A stretch of 64,000 nucleotides of DNA from Leptasterias polaris. Lineage: Eukaryota; Echinodermata; Asteroidea; Forcipulatida; Asteriidae. The translations under genes were made by a program, and so were the position numbers. Shown piece after piece: positions 41,001 through 56,000 of the stretch (position 1 is its first letter; each line of letters opens with the position of its first letter). The notes under the pieces were generated by a model that ran no database searches, was not told the origin of the DNA, and worked only from the letters and a program-made list of their open reading frames with translations. The DNA lies in contig JAZGTN010000029.1 in NCBI GenBank assembly GCA_037783415.1, forward strand, positions 310,001-374,000, written 5' to 3'.

Positions 41001-44000
41001 CAGGCCTGGAATTACATGGAGGCTTGTAGCTCCTGTTCTTGGCTTTGGTCCCTCTTCAAAAGTTTCCCATAGACTTTTAGAGTTTTCCAATGGAAGTGCC
41101 CTTTGCATAATGAAACTGGCATCGCCCTCTCAAAGATGAAATTCCCGGACTGCAGCTTGTCATTTGAATTGTACACTTAGCTGTTTTACTGGTCCACGCT
41201 TTGAGATTTCCTTTCAACATTGTCCTTTGCATTGGACTTTTAATTTGATGTCATAATATGAGCAATAAGTGGTGTAGATAATAGTGTGAAGCAATAAACT
41301 AGCCTGCCAGACTAGTTGCTAAGATTTGTGTCCGGTCCACTTTTAAAGAGATGCTCCAAGGTTAAAAACATTTCTGTGATGCACTAATTTTCCAATACAT
41401 AGAGTCCTCATGAAAATGGGGAACAACTTGCAAGTCTCCAACCTCATGTTTAAAAAGGTGTAAATGCCACTTTATTTATGACTCCTTCAGAGTGAAATTT
41501 GAAACATGATGTCATCGGACATCAAAAACAAATGGGTCTGTACATTCCATTCCAAAGATGAATTTCTACAACAATGGGCACGGTTTTGATTTAACAACAT
41601 CAGAAATCTTGGTACACTAGTGCATCACACGAGTGCATCACAAAACTGAATTTGACCATAAAGCCCCTCTTTAACTTCCAGTCCTCATTCTAATTATCAT
41701 GAAATTGCCTACAACTTTAAAAACTTATTGGAAAGAAAGGAAAAAAGACCCCCCCAAAACAAACCTGTGTCTAACATTTTAAAAGTAAGTCCAAATAAGC
41801 AAGAGGCTTAAGATGGGTACTTGAACCGATTGATAATCACACTTTGTTGTAAATAATTCCGTGCATCAATAATAGGCCTATTACCCATTTGATCTTTAGA
41901 AAACTTGGGGATCAACTGGGAATGCACACGCTCTCTACACATGCACCTTCTTGCAGTTGCATCATCCACCCCCATCTGTATCGCAATGACTCCAAGAATG
42001 AAATATCAAGGATGTCTCAACGTGCATACCTCAGATTCGGGATCAGCGTGTTCCAAAATATGCAGCAGCACGCTGCGTAACACTTTACTGATGCAGACAG
42101 TCAAGTCATATGATCTGGCAACATGACGGGGGTGACTCAGCACTCGCATGGGATCAGACTCTGTACAGATTGGCATTATCAACAGGGTACATTTTGGGTA
42201 CCGGACTCAGGGTTCACTGATAGGCCAATGGACTTTAGCCAATAAGTGTCAATTACTCAGCCCGGTGTGGGGAACATTTTCTCTTTTTTAAACGAGAACC
42301 GATGTTCATGACCTACTTCCAAAAGAAACATTGATGTTATATTTTGTTAATGCCAGCAGAGGGAGAGAAAGGGGCATGGAAAGTCCGTCCCTTTTAAAGG
42401 GAAGGTATATGTTTGGTTTAATAAGCTCTTAAGATTATTGGCAATATAAACCTATAGGCTGTGCAAGTCTCGCGCGCATTCGAACTTCCGGGACCATAGT
42501 GGTCCCAACCATATGGAGTTTTACGTGGGCGAGATTTTGTTTCGTCAATTATTTTAGTTTAACGTAGGTTATGACCTAGAAAAGTATACATGTTGGAATG
42601 TAATACTAAGTGATAACAAAATATGAAAGTAAAACCAATTATAATCGCCAGATGCTGTAATTGCAAAGCAAACCCTTTTCATTGCAGTCTATGGTTGTTG
42701 AGGCATCAGCATCCTCTTTAAACTGCGATACGGGTCCATTTAAGACCCGTTTGACCTTCACGAATCCGCGTAAGGGGTTTCTAAAAAGTTAACATCAAAT
42801 AGGCATCCTTGTCCCAGAGTTTTAATTTGTTTTCAATAATAATATACACACTATTGTGATTTTTTTTTCAAAAGCTAAACCTTTTCATAAAATTGTAATG
42901 ATTAATTTTTGTTTTTCAGATTTTGTCATGAGATATAATTTAAAACAAAGATTTAATTTCAGAAATAAAAATGTTCTTCGTTTGACATGTTTTCTCGTTC
43001 GGATACGCGCGAGACTTGCACAGTCTATTAGTTACAAGCCTACAGCAGCTTTTGATAGTATAAAGCATTTTGAGAAACATTTCACTGAGAAGTTTTGTGA
43101 TTATGTAAAAAGATATCAGTTTAAATGCTCCCAAATTAAAATCTGAGAATTGTTTTTGTCAGAAACGCTTCTCAGATCGTGTATTCCTATTAGGGATTAT
43201 CATTCTTCCTGCATGGACATATTCGCTGCGGATTTTCGGCGACATTTCAACAACGCGACCACCTTTTGAAATGAAATTTGTACAGGTTAGTTTTATTGTA
43301 CATACATGTAGGATTAAAACAATCGAGCGGTTCCAAAAACCAAAGGTATACTTTGCCTTTAATGTTCAAACAAAAATACCTGTTGTGAACTAAAGAGCAC
43401 GTAGGAGATCTCAGTTTCTTAAACAAATATAGTGTTTATTATTTTCACCCCAAGATTAAACTGATCTGTATAAAGTATTTTAACAATGCATGGTATGCAA
43501 CCCACGGTGTGTTTAACTTGGAGACACCGAAAATGGCATGATCTCTTGTGATGCTACACGCATTAGAATGATTAACTCATCATTTCAATGGAACCGTTTT
43601 TTTCCATTTTTCTTGCACTCATGTAGACAAGTTTCAATATTATAAATTGGAACAAACTGTACAGTCATCATCAAAGGCAGTTTGGGGTTCAAGCACCTGA
43701 TCATGAACTATTACATTTTTTTCTGTGACCTAATTGTTATAATTGCCCCATGCAGTGTCATGTCCGCAAGGAATACAGGGTACGCTCAAGTTCTAGTTGT
43801 CAGACATCAGAGTTTGGGGGTTAGAATCCCAACCGCCCTGGACTTAGACAGGGCACTTATCAATTGCAATTGCTTTCCTTTGCCCAATGGGCAACTGTGT
43901 ACATCCATCACAGTTACCTACTCCTGGGTGCAGAGGAGCAATACAGTTTAGAGTCCTGTGATATTTATTCCCAAAGAGCAAACACTAGCATTTATAAATG

Positions 44001-47000
44001 AGAGCTCATTATTATCGGCACACATTCAAATTCAGTACAAGGCCTTACATGTACATTGTAAGTGGTGATTGCTTCCCTAAACTTTTATCACAAATCTCAA
44101 TACTGTTTACAATACTATAATAATGTTGATTTGAGCACTTTGAGGCGAGAACCAAAAAAAAAAAAATAAAAAAAAATGCTGTAGAGTTCAGCCTCGTCAT
44201 TCCAATTTCCGTAACTGGGTTTCTTATACTGAGGCTAAACAAACCACATGTTAAAAGAACCCCAGTGCCATCGCGGGTGTCAGGTCTGCGGTAAACCACA
44301 GATCATTTGTCGTTTGCTTTTGCTGATGCAGCAGCAACTGAAAAAAAAGGGCTGACTTTAACGAAGCCATAGGGTTTGTTAGCGTGATCGATTTCAGTGT
44401 ATTTAAAGTGTGCTTAAAAATTCAAACTGAAAATTTTACCACCGATTTTCCTTATTCTTTCACTTTTTAACAAATTGGCATTTATGAATGGGAATAAAAG
44501 AGTAGTGACTCGTTCTTAAACGGTCGTTTAAAACCTTGCAGGTTTGTGGCCGTGCGATAAAGGCCCTTGTGGCCGTGCGATAAAGGCCCGAGCCCGGTTT
44601 TAAACGGCCGTTTAAGAACTCGTCACCACTCTTTTATTCCCTTATTAACTAATTAGTGATTTTGTGCTGTCGGCTACAGTAGGGGGTGTCATTGCACAGG
44701 GTTTTAATGAATAAACAAAACATTTCCAGCACATGTGTACATCCATGCGTGGGTGTAATAATACACAACTGAACCAAGCACCTGGCATACCCCAGAGCTT
44801 TTTACTTTTGTTCCAAAAATAAAGAGCAAAGCTTTCCAATCAACACATGATTTCATTCCTCATAGTACTGGGGTGTTTTGTCTGACCGCAGCGGGTGGTT
44901 TTGGCACCATTTCAAGTTCATGATGAACGCAACACAACTGGAATGACAAAAGATCTTCGACTCTAACATGAATTTCTATGATTCGACTTGAATGAATAAT
45001 TGGGCAAATTGCCAAAGTTCTTTAGCCGGCAATCACCAAGCAGATTAGGGTGATACTAAAAACTAGTGAATGACAATTTTGCACCACTTTGTACAAAATA
45101 TCTGCTTGGTCAAAGGGATTCATGTTTTGAATGCTGCCATATTTCTGGGGGAAACATTTATGACATATTTTATGAGCGTTAATCGAACAGGAAAGTAAGG
45201 CCAAGTTGTTACTGCTGGAAAATTAAATTTGGCTGGATTCATTGACAAGACTGAATCTGTTTTAGAAAACTACAGATTGCCAATTTCCATTGAATTTGAG
45301 GCGGTTCTCTCTGCAGGTGTTTTGTTTAGAAGTGGTTTGGGTGAGGAAATTTCCCCAGTTTGGTTTAGTAATAATACTAACAAAAGCAGAACACAAAATC
45401 AAGAACTACAATACAATACAAGAGAACTAAGCCTAATAGTCAAAAGGGAACAGATCAATGAAAATAGATGAAGTCCCTTTTGTAAAACTAACTTATTAAG
45501 TTTTTAGTTGTTCTGTTTCAGCTAACATGATGAAAAGAGGAGGACCATCCAATAGAGTTGGGCTCTGCATGAGTAAAAGCACGAACCTCCCCTACCAGAA
45601 TACCCCCAGTTGTGAAAAATCCTTGGGCAAAACCCTGATCACATATACAGCTATTTTGGTGAATTGGGGAGTGATCTAGGGAGGAGATTGGCAATGGGGC
45701 ATTTGACACAGGGTTGGAGTTAGAGATGGAATGAACAGGGTTGGGGTGGATTAGTATTGAAACATACCTTGAGAACTTTGCCTGTTTGGCAGGATTTACA
45801 GTAGTCATTCCTGGTCCCATCCATGCAGGAGCCACACTTGGTTGTATCACATGATTCACAATGATTGGTTGCATTGTTACCAAACTCAGTTGGTCCGCAG
45901 GAATCCACGCAGCTCGAGTCCTGTATCATAGGAAATAATATCACAGCTTTTTAAATGTCTTTCAGTTTGAAAATTTTTTCAACCGTGTTTTTCTCCAAAC
46001 ACTGAACTTTGGCTGTGGAGCACTATACGTCCGATCAATGGTGCGACTGACAATCGTAAAAAATGATAACTGTTATTTCTGCCCAAATGCAAACACCTTG
46101 CTTGCTTGCAATGCCAAAGAAATATGGGAAATGAAAACAGATTCAATCAAAAGAATACAAATCTCATAAAGAATTGTTTTTGGAACAACGTTTCCTTTTT
46201 TATAAAGAGTGCTGCCTTTAGTAAGATTACTTTAGATCAAGCATAAATTGTTTTTGATCAGGTAATCGTGAGAAAACACTAAAGAAAAAATCTAAGCAAT
46301 TCTTTTCAATCAGATTACATGCTACTGTATGATATCATCCCCCCACCCCCCCAGGCTATGATGTAATAAAAAAAGACGGAAGCGCCATAACAAAAGGCTG
46401 TTCATGATGCTGTACTCTTGACCATGTAATTAAATGTACAACTCATGACAATGTAATTAATGTACAGAATGAATGATTAATGCTCTAATACTCATAAAAG
46501 AGGTGTACATGTTATGCTATTGTATCCATGCATACATTGTACATGAACTAGTTTACTCCATGTACACGTGTGCCTTGCACAATCTACACAACAATGACAA
46601 CATTCATGTTTCTGTCCTGCAAGATTTAGGGATTTATCCTTTTGAGTACATTAAGGTTCAAATGTTAATACTCTACAAGCCTTCCCAAGCATGCATCACA
46701 GATTTTGAGCTGGGGGGGGGGGGGGGGGTGGGGGAGGGGTGTTGAAAAACAAGGATTTTAGGACAGTGAAGAGATTATTTCCAAGAGTAAACTGTGCCCT
46801 GTATGCGAAGTTTCCGCCAAAAGACACATCCACCCCCTTGGATAAGCCATCTGAAAGGGTCAAGGGTCAGACACAATGCAAGGAATAATCCAAGTTAAAA
46901 TGTGCTACACTGTACAACATTTGTACATAACTTTGTTCTTGTCATCAAATGTATGGTGTTATTTTGTTTAAATGTTTCATCATTAAGCTATAAAGCCTTT

Positions 47001-50000
47001 CATCTTTGCTTCAGACTGGACTGTTACTTTAATATGACTTTAATATTCACTCGATGTTTGAAAATGCATTGGAGAAAAACATCCCTACATGAGCATGTTT
47101 TCTTTTCATTTAAGCTAAAATATCATCAATTCAGTTGTCTCCATCGGTCTAAATATAGTCCTCAAGCATCTTCGTCAGCGCGGTTGCCATGGTAACCCAT
47201 TGTCCAAGACTGAACATGCATGAAACACACATTGAACCTTCCCTTCCGATAAAATGGACCGTTCCTATGACTGCAAATGTATAATGTAGCATAATAGAAG
47301 TATATTTCTGCAAAACACCTCATTCATAAACATTCCAAGCGTGCCCTCAACTGTAAAATGTCTCCGGGATGGCGTTCTGAAGAAATGGGCCTTTTTCCTA
47401 GACTGTTCATTGAGTCTGTGCCACATGATCTACCAGAAACAGTTTCACAAATCAGATTTAGGCCTGATAGTCCACAGAGGCAACAAAGGTAATTGCCCCT
47501 AGTCTTTGCCTTGGTGCTCCTTGAAGTGTTTCAGTAGAAATTTAAATTTCCCTTTAAGGTGCCCTTTACCACCATAAAAAATAATAAAAAACGTGATGGG
47601 AGAGCAGTGATATTTGTTGAAGAATCCACAAATGACATATCTACATATGTACATGTCTGCGAGTCTTGTAGCATTTCCACTCACTGTGAAATAAATTCAC
47701 ATAAATGTTGAATAAGAACAAAAACTGAAGTCAAGGTTAGGGTTAATCTGTCCAAGAAAAACACAGGAACTAGAGACTTTATATAGATGATTACAGATTT
47801 GCACCTGCAGCAACTTACATGGTACAAAGACGGTCATGGTAAAAAAGAAAAAGATATTTGAAATATGTGTTTGTAGACAGTGAAAACATGAGTGTTTTCC
47901 TGTTATTTTCTTGTGACTCCGATGACCGATTGAGCTTAAACTTTCACAGGTTTGTTACTTCGTGTATATGTTTGGGTCATATGAAGCGCAGAGAGTGGTC
48001 TTTTACAGATGTTTTCTCCTTGCTCTTAAAACAACAAAAAGGGCATTTCTTCTGTTGAAATCATGTTGGGGTCATGAAAGCTTGTACTCTCTGTACGACC
48101 TTGAAAATCATGAAAACTTCGGACGGCCCCTTATCTACCTTTCAACTTGCTTTTCTTGATTCATTTTCCATTACAGATGTGTATAAAAAGTGACCTTAAA
48201 TGAAGTTAAGTGGACATCAATTCTTCTGTTTCACCAATATTTTGGAATAAAAATGCCTTCCCACACAAACTGAAAAATAAATACTGTAGTGATGAAGTTC
48301 AATGCACCTTGTAAGTTTCCTGTTCGTGGTACGGAAGACAAGGAACTCGTTTCAAGCAAAGTTCAACATTCCTAGACAGACTGGCAAAGCAGATGTATTC
48401 AACTGATTGAATGAAAATGTGATTAGTCTCTTGGGCCCATGATACATGAAGGTATCATGTCTGGGAAGCTCATAGAGCACGGACCAATGGCGCTCTGTAC
48501 TTCTTTCAATCCTCTTTCGTTCCTTAAAGGGAAGGTACACCTTTGGTGTTTTAAACCGTTGATTGTTTTAATCCTATATGTAGATATATGTACAATAAAA
48601 CTAACCTGTGAAAATTTATTCAAAAGGCGGTCGCGTTTTTGAATCTTTTCACAGATTCAAACGTTTTTGTTCACTAATCAACAGGGGCATTTGAGACGAA
48701 TAGATTTCACAGGGTGCTTGCTACAATTACCATCTTTATAATAAGCTTTCGAATAGATTACACATTTTTTTCCTGGGGTCATTACCATAGTATGACCCAA
48801 CCTACAACATTGGTTTCTGTCAAAGACCAGTATCCACACTTTGTGTGACACAACATTTACTGGTAATAACAAGCCTGTGAAAAAGTAGGCTCAATCGGTC
48901 ATTGGAGTCATAAACAAATATTGAAAAACACCTTTTTATGTTTTCACACAGTTTTAGATCAAAACGAATTATTTTATGAATGTTTCAAAAAATGTAGCAT
49001 TTCAGGGAAAACTATTTTAAGGGAAGATTTCCACCATGACTATCTTTATGCACATGCAGTACCATGTAAGTAACATGCAAATCTGTAATCTTAACTTTTG
49101 CAATCCTACCAATGTTATGCACGACTGTTAAGTGATGTTTGCCGATTTGGACGGTTGCCAAAAACGGCAATATACATGTATGCACATTTGTAGTGGAGCA
49201 CCTGGGGCCCCATAATGACTTAAGAAGGTAGGACTTAAAGGTACTACTATGAGTCTCATATATGCCTACAAGATTCGACGTTCCAGTAAGCCACTAACTA
49301 CATGCATTCCTACATGCAGTCTGTGAAAAGGTTTTAGGAATTACTATCAACATAATAAGGAAAAATATTTCCATAATCAGGGAGATTTTCAAATTCGTTC
49401 ATCAGAACATGGAAAGATTGGTTTATTTTCAGGGAAATTTCAGCAGAATCAGGGAAAGTTGGCAAGAAAAAAGGATAAAATGAATCAATGATAAAGACAA
49501 ACTCAATCTAAATGTGAAACTGTATCATCGTGGTTCCACATGAACACTCGGCTGTGAAAACTAATTGGATAATTAACAGGTTAAACACAAGGTCGTTAGC
49601 TAAAAAAGCTAACACAAACACTCATGTTTGAAGACTACATGCAGAGTCTTACTTGCGGTGTTTAGGTTGGTCTGACGTGAAACCTTCAGCCTAACATTAA
49701 CGCCCCAAGGTATGTCTACTACACGTAATTAACTCTTTCATGTGTTTCTAATAAGTGTGCTTTTTCCACTTCTTATTATTAAATAAAGCCACAAAGACGT
49801 AACTAACTGCTGCCTGTTTTTAAAATGCCGGGTTGTCGTATTGAAATAAGCTATTAGTAATTACTTTATCAGATTTGTACTAATTTGCTTTCCTGCGACA
49901 TTGTGTACACAGATGCACCAACCTCCTTAAACGAGACCCAATTTCATAGAGCTGCTTAAGAAACAAATTCACTTAAATTTTGTTCTGCTAAGCAAAAAAT

Positions 50001-53000
50001 GCAGGATACCAGTCACAGATGGTACATGTGACATGGCACTTAGGATGGTAACCTTATTCTGGTAAGCATAATCTTATTGTGCTTATAGAAATTGGGTCTA
50101 GGTTTGAATGCCTTGTCCATTCTGTGTTTTTTATGTTACGCAAATCCAAGCCTCGATATCAAGTTGTTAGTTACCTGGAACCCATGCAATGTATTTTTAC
50201 AATTTCCTATTTTGTTCATCTGTTTACAACATGTGGTGTGGTTAAAAATACACCTACTAGCCTACGTCACAACCACTCTGACCATAGCTGAGGATTCATA
50301 TTGCCATTGAGCTAAGTAAGCTACACAACAGAAGGCAGTCTATTTTTAAAACCATAGTTTGAACAAATTGAAATTCACCCATCGTTTCAATAACATGCAA
50401 TACCATCAATGAATTCAATGCATCGTTTCCAAGTAATTCGCAGACTGATTAAAACATTAAAAAGTTCACAGAGGGAAACAAATTAATTAGTGTAATTTAT
50501 TGCATCGTCGAAGACAAATGTATCCATTCCTGGAAATTGAAGGTAAACAGAAAAAAAATATATAATAAAATTATCTACACAATTTTCTTTCTAATTATTG
50601 AACTAAGTTTATTTCCTTTAGAATATTACAAAAATATCAAATATCATAATATTATCATGAAATTATTTGTTTAACCCAACATTTTATAAGAAGAAAGGCT
50701 TGTGTTCATTGCAATCCAAACGTTGCTTAATAATAACAAACTCTCATCTTCTGCGGCTCACCCCAACCCAAAAATTGCATTTTCGCATTTCATCAAATAC
50801 AGTTCCACTGCGCATGCAGGCATGCATCCAGTAAATGCATCCAACAAAAGGGAGAAGAAATTACAACCACTTTAATACAATTTTTTCATGCACTAACAGC
50901 TCAAATCCGTCCACTTGGAACATAGCCAAAAAGAAACGCAGTGTAAAACACCTTGAAGTCCGCTCAGCCGGCTTCATCTCCTTGGCACTGTGCCAACCAA
51001 AGAGTCTATAAATGAGGCACATGACGCCGCTGAGGGAAAGCTATCTAAAGGTCAATAAACTTTCTTGCAAGGTCTGACACAGACAAGAGCACGGAACATT
51101 GCACCCGAAGGCTCGAGTCCGAGGCACAGTAACCCAATGTGCGTCATCCCTGTTGTTGATTTTGGTCTCTGATGCACATTATGGAGGAGAGAGACCACTG
51201 TCTGCATAATGCTATGAGGTACATCCAGAACGGGACGGCCAGGGTGTATGTAGACAATGAAATTAGATATCCCAGAATCTCATCAGGGACCATGCATTGT
51301 GCTGGTTTACAAAATGAGAAAAACTTTCCAACTATCTGACTGTTTTACTTTTTTTTCCTCCCTCAGTCTTTTTGTTTGTAAATGTGGCAAAATATTAACC
51401 ACTTTTTTGCCTTTGTTTAGATACGATTAAATTTAGGCATTCTCCACTGAATTAACTAGAAAAATAAAGTCTCCTCAGTCTTGGCAATAATTTACAAATA
51501 CCTCTTTCTTACAACCTGAACGTGCATGAATGTGTGCATACAGCCGGCAGAATCGTTATTTCATAAATCCAGTTTTGTCTTGGGTACATCTACATTTCAT
51601 GTTTTGTTTTTTCTTGAAAACAACACTCTTACCCATCTGTCTAAAATTACAGTGTGAAGAAATTAGATTATCTGCACAATACAGAAAGTGGCCAAGTGTG
51701 TAATTTCAGAGGTTTGTTCACAATACCATGTACCTCGTGAAGATAATGAAAAAAAAAAATATGTTAATGACAACTTTTCCCAGTACAGGTTCTAGAACCT
51801 AAATAATTTGAAATTTTTTCTGGCAACCGGACGCCTGTACAGGTGCACTGTGTCCCAAGTATGTGAAGTTGAGCGCTACGCAACACGTGTAGGTTGCATC
51901 TCCTTGTCTAGTACCGATGAGACACAGTGCTGTTAACTGCTCACTATTTTAATAATAACGCAAATAAAAAAATATTTTTTGGTATACTTTTTTTTTAATG
52001 AAAGTGACTTAGTCGTATTCCTTCATAAATTTGATAACTAGAATGTATTTTAAAAATATGGTGGGCTTTTAAAATATAAACTTTCACACACTGGTTATTC
52101 CTATTCGAAGATGTTGATACAAACATTGCCAAAACTTTACATAAATCTTGACATAAAAGGAAATGGTATTACATGTAGGTCACTAGTCAGACAGTCTTTT
52201 CATCATTCCCAGCTTCAAGGCTGGCCCAATTTTCGATGGTGTCAACCTAAATTTCCATGTTTGATATAATTATAACCACTTAAGATTGTTAAGGTTTTAC
52301 AACAAGTATGTCAAATTCAGGTCTTGTGTTGTACAGTTTTCAAAAACCCATCAGAAATACAGATGTGGTGATTTCCACCTACCTTTAGGAACTTTGATGG
52401 TTTGCAGCTGGTGCATTGGTCAGCCTTTCTCTCACATTCAAGGCAGCTAGCCGAGCAAGTAGCACAGTTGTAATCATTGGTGGGTGGAAGGTAGTGGCCA
52501 ATACCACAGTTATCTACGCATCGACCTGTCGCTCCTAGTTGATTAAAGATAAGAATTACCACGTCAATGAGTGATCATGACGAGAAATGCTGATAATCAC
52601 GCACCATTTAGAGGCTATTTGAAGATGCTTGAATATGATGGACAAGAATTTGGCAGTAACTGTAGGACTAAATTAGGCTGTTAGCTGCACCCCTTTAATT
52701 CATTTCAGGACAGAAATCGCTCAGGTGTCAGGCCTGAAATTATCCAGAGGCCACGGAGACCATGTGGCCCCTTGTTTTGGCCTTGGTGCACCTTCAAAAG
52801 TTTCCCTAAAAAGATTTTCCAGTGGAAGTGCCCTTTGCAGAACGAAAATGGCCTTTCCCTCTCAAAGATGAAATTACAGGCCGGTGGTGTTTGGAACAGC
52901 TGCGCCACCATAATCTAGCTATAGACCCATTGCACATCGCGCAGCGCACTTACACGTGCATCTCCTGTCCGCCATTTTGGGTGTCAAAACGTGCACAAAA

Positions 53001-56000
53001 GGATGGTACACGTGTTTACACGCGCATTGGTGCGTAAACACGTGTACCATCCTTTTGTGCACGTTTTGACACCCAAAATGGCGGACAGGAGACGGGTCTA
53101 TATACAGTAGTTTAAATTTTGTACTCAGGAGTCAGGGAAGCATAAAGTACGTCATGTATAAAGTACCTATCACACAGCAGTGTAGGTTAAACAATAATAA
53201 TAATAACAAAGGTGAAAATAGTTTCCACATCTCAAACGTGAAGATAAGACACAAGTTGAATTTTTTGCAGAGTTGTTGCTGATTACAGTTTGCGACCGAG
53301 CCAAAGACAACAACCACCAAGTTGGCACACAATTTTTGTTGCAAAAATAGTTAATGACCTGACGTTTGGACCATAGCAAACCATAGGTCCTTTTGGTTAG
53401 CAATCAGTTTGCAAAAGCTAATTCTATTTCCACAATTTTTGTTAATACATTACATTAATGTATGTTATTATTAGATATTTCACAAATAGGGAATGTCTTT
53501 AAATATACACCTTGGCTCAGCTTATTTCCAGCAAAATTCAGAATCCACAATGGGTAAAAGAATTAATCGAGAGTGACAGATATTGGAAAGAAACTTAAAA
53601 GCAGTTTCTAACCAAATTGTTATTGTATGATGAATCAATATGGAAGTGAGAGGCCAGTAAAGAAATGAGAGGAAAGGGCCAGTGAAAAATGAGAGTGACA
53701 GAGATTGGAGAGGAATTAAAAACAGTTTCTTATTTACCAAATACATTAAGCTTTGATGAATGAATAAGGAATTGTGAGACCACTATAGAATGAGAGTGAT
53801 AAAGATCGGAGGTGAACTTAAAGACTGTTTCAAATTTACCAAATGACCACAACATACACGTAAATGGCTGCAAGAAAATGGAGTGACTTTTGTATGCAAA
53901 GCGGAAAGACAACAGTTTATAATTAGCAAGCAGGATGGACACAAATTACAGTTTTCCATGAATAAAAGAAGTTGCATTCATTCCACTGACATTCAGAGTA
54001 CATCACTTCATTAAATACACAAAAATAATATTTACATGGAACCCAGAGCATGCGTGTACAGATGTACAGATATTCTTTAGTTGTAGTGTCACTATTTCGA
54101 GAGTTAATTTTCCATGTATTCTGCTAACAATTTATGCCCACATTTTTGTAACAAATTGAACTTTTACTCAACAAGTCTCGTGAGTTCATTACACATTAGC
54201 CGTCTATTGATGATTTTCGGTTGAGAAATAATCCAAATTTTTCACCATATGATGAATTTCTTGAAGTAATCTTTGCCAGAGTAATTATGTATAAAGTTTC
54301 CCCAGTTTGAGAATCACCTTTTAACAATGCCTGTGCGGCTTGCTATATGCAGAGAATATTGCTTTTAAAACGAACGGCTTCGCAGCAAAGTTGACAGAAA
54401 ACAAACACTAAAAATGTTCATGTCTAGTAACCTACTTCTGCTGAAAGCCCCTTCCATTAGCCCCTTTTCCATAGGCAAGAACCAGACTACCTACACAATG
54501 CACAACAGTTGGTTGATCTTGCCCAGGGTATTGTTTATGCCTTGATAAAAACCTCCAGGGATGTCCAGGAAAGTGTGCTTCAGTCTTTATTCTCAAATTA
54601 TGCCATAGCAGTTTCAGATCTGCTTCGGATCCAGTTTTATGCGAGTGTTAGTTTCTTCCCCATTCTCTTTTGTAAACAAGTGACCTCGTTTCAAAAGCTG
54701 ATAATTTTTAAACATTGTGATTTTAAGAGCATCATAAATTAAAATTACCTTTTAGAAATTTAATAAAATTGCTCATGTTTTTACAGACAAGGCACCCAAA
54801 ACTGAGAATTTTTTTCTTCTGTGGGATGGCTAATTGTTTGTTAGGTTATTTAACCTTTCAGTGACCATGGCAGCCGCAAGCAGTCCTGAAAAAAAACCAT
54901 ACATAGAAGCCGCCACACAGCGCCATTTACATGTAAAGCAAACATCAAAGCAAATGCAAGGTTTGAAGGAGTCTCACTGAGTCTATAACCTCCACAACTG
55001 TTTTTGTCTTTCTTTCTAAAGGTTATTTTCACTGTAAAGAATGTGTCAGACAATCGGTACACTCAGCCATTATAATATCATGATCTATGGTGATGATTAC
55101 AGACCCCTTGTACAACGCAGAACGCATCTCTGCACATGATGCGCGCCCTTCCATTTTGGGAGTCAACTCTATGATTCTTGTGTATAATTCGACTCCCAAA
55201 ATGGCGAACAGGACAGGCAGGTATATGTGCGCTGTGAGTTGTGCGAGGGGTCTATAGTCTCTACAAGATGGGTACTGTGTACTTCTTACAAAGTGACACA
55301 CAAGTACAGACACCATAGCAGACATGGATGACATCAAGCAGATGATGCGACAAAATTAACACACACAATAAAGCATTCCAAAATATGACACTACTCTGAA
55401 GTTGATTAAATCTAAATGTAAAAAAGAAGAAAGAAGGCTCGGTGGGAACCCATGACCGAAAAAATATATACAAATAAAAATTGACCCACAATAACAAGAG
55501 GACTTTATCTCGTCTCTGTGTGCATGAAAACATCCACATGATGTTTAATCTCAAAATAGAAATACAAATCCTGCTTTAATGTTGGCCATTCAGCTCAATA
55601 GCCCTCTTCCAAGATAAGACCCAGTTATTAGCTCTAGACACTTAAAATTCCATCAGCAACAATCATTGACTTTTTTATTTGAAGACACAGTGTGAGCAAT
55701 ACAATGGCAGCTATGTGGTCATTTTTTGGGGCTGCTATTATAAGTGTTACTACATAAGAGCTTTTTATTGTTTGGAATGGATTACCGTTCCTTTGATGAC
55801 ATAATCAGGGACACAGGGAGCAATGCCCGCTGGTCTCTTTAAGATTAACACACACTTGAGGTTGCAGGACTTTTCATCTCCAAAATCGATTGCAGAATAC
55901 AGTATGGTGTGAAAGGCTTTTGTACTAATAGATGGTTTGTATGATGAGCGCGTCATTGTGTGTAAAGCTGTTCTGAAGAGACTTTTGTGTGTGAGCAAAA

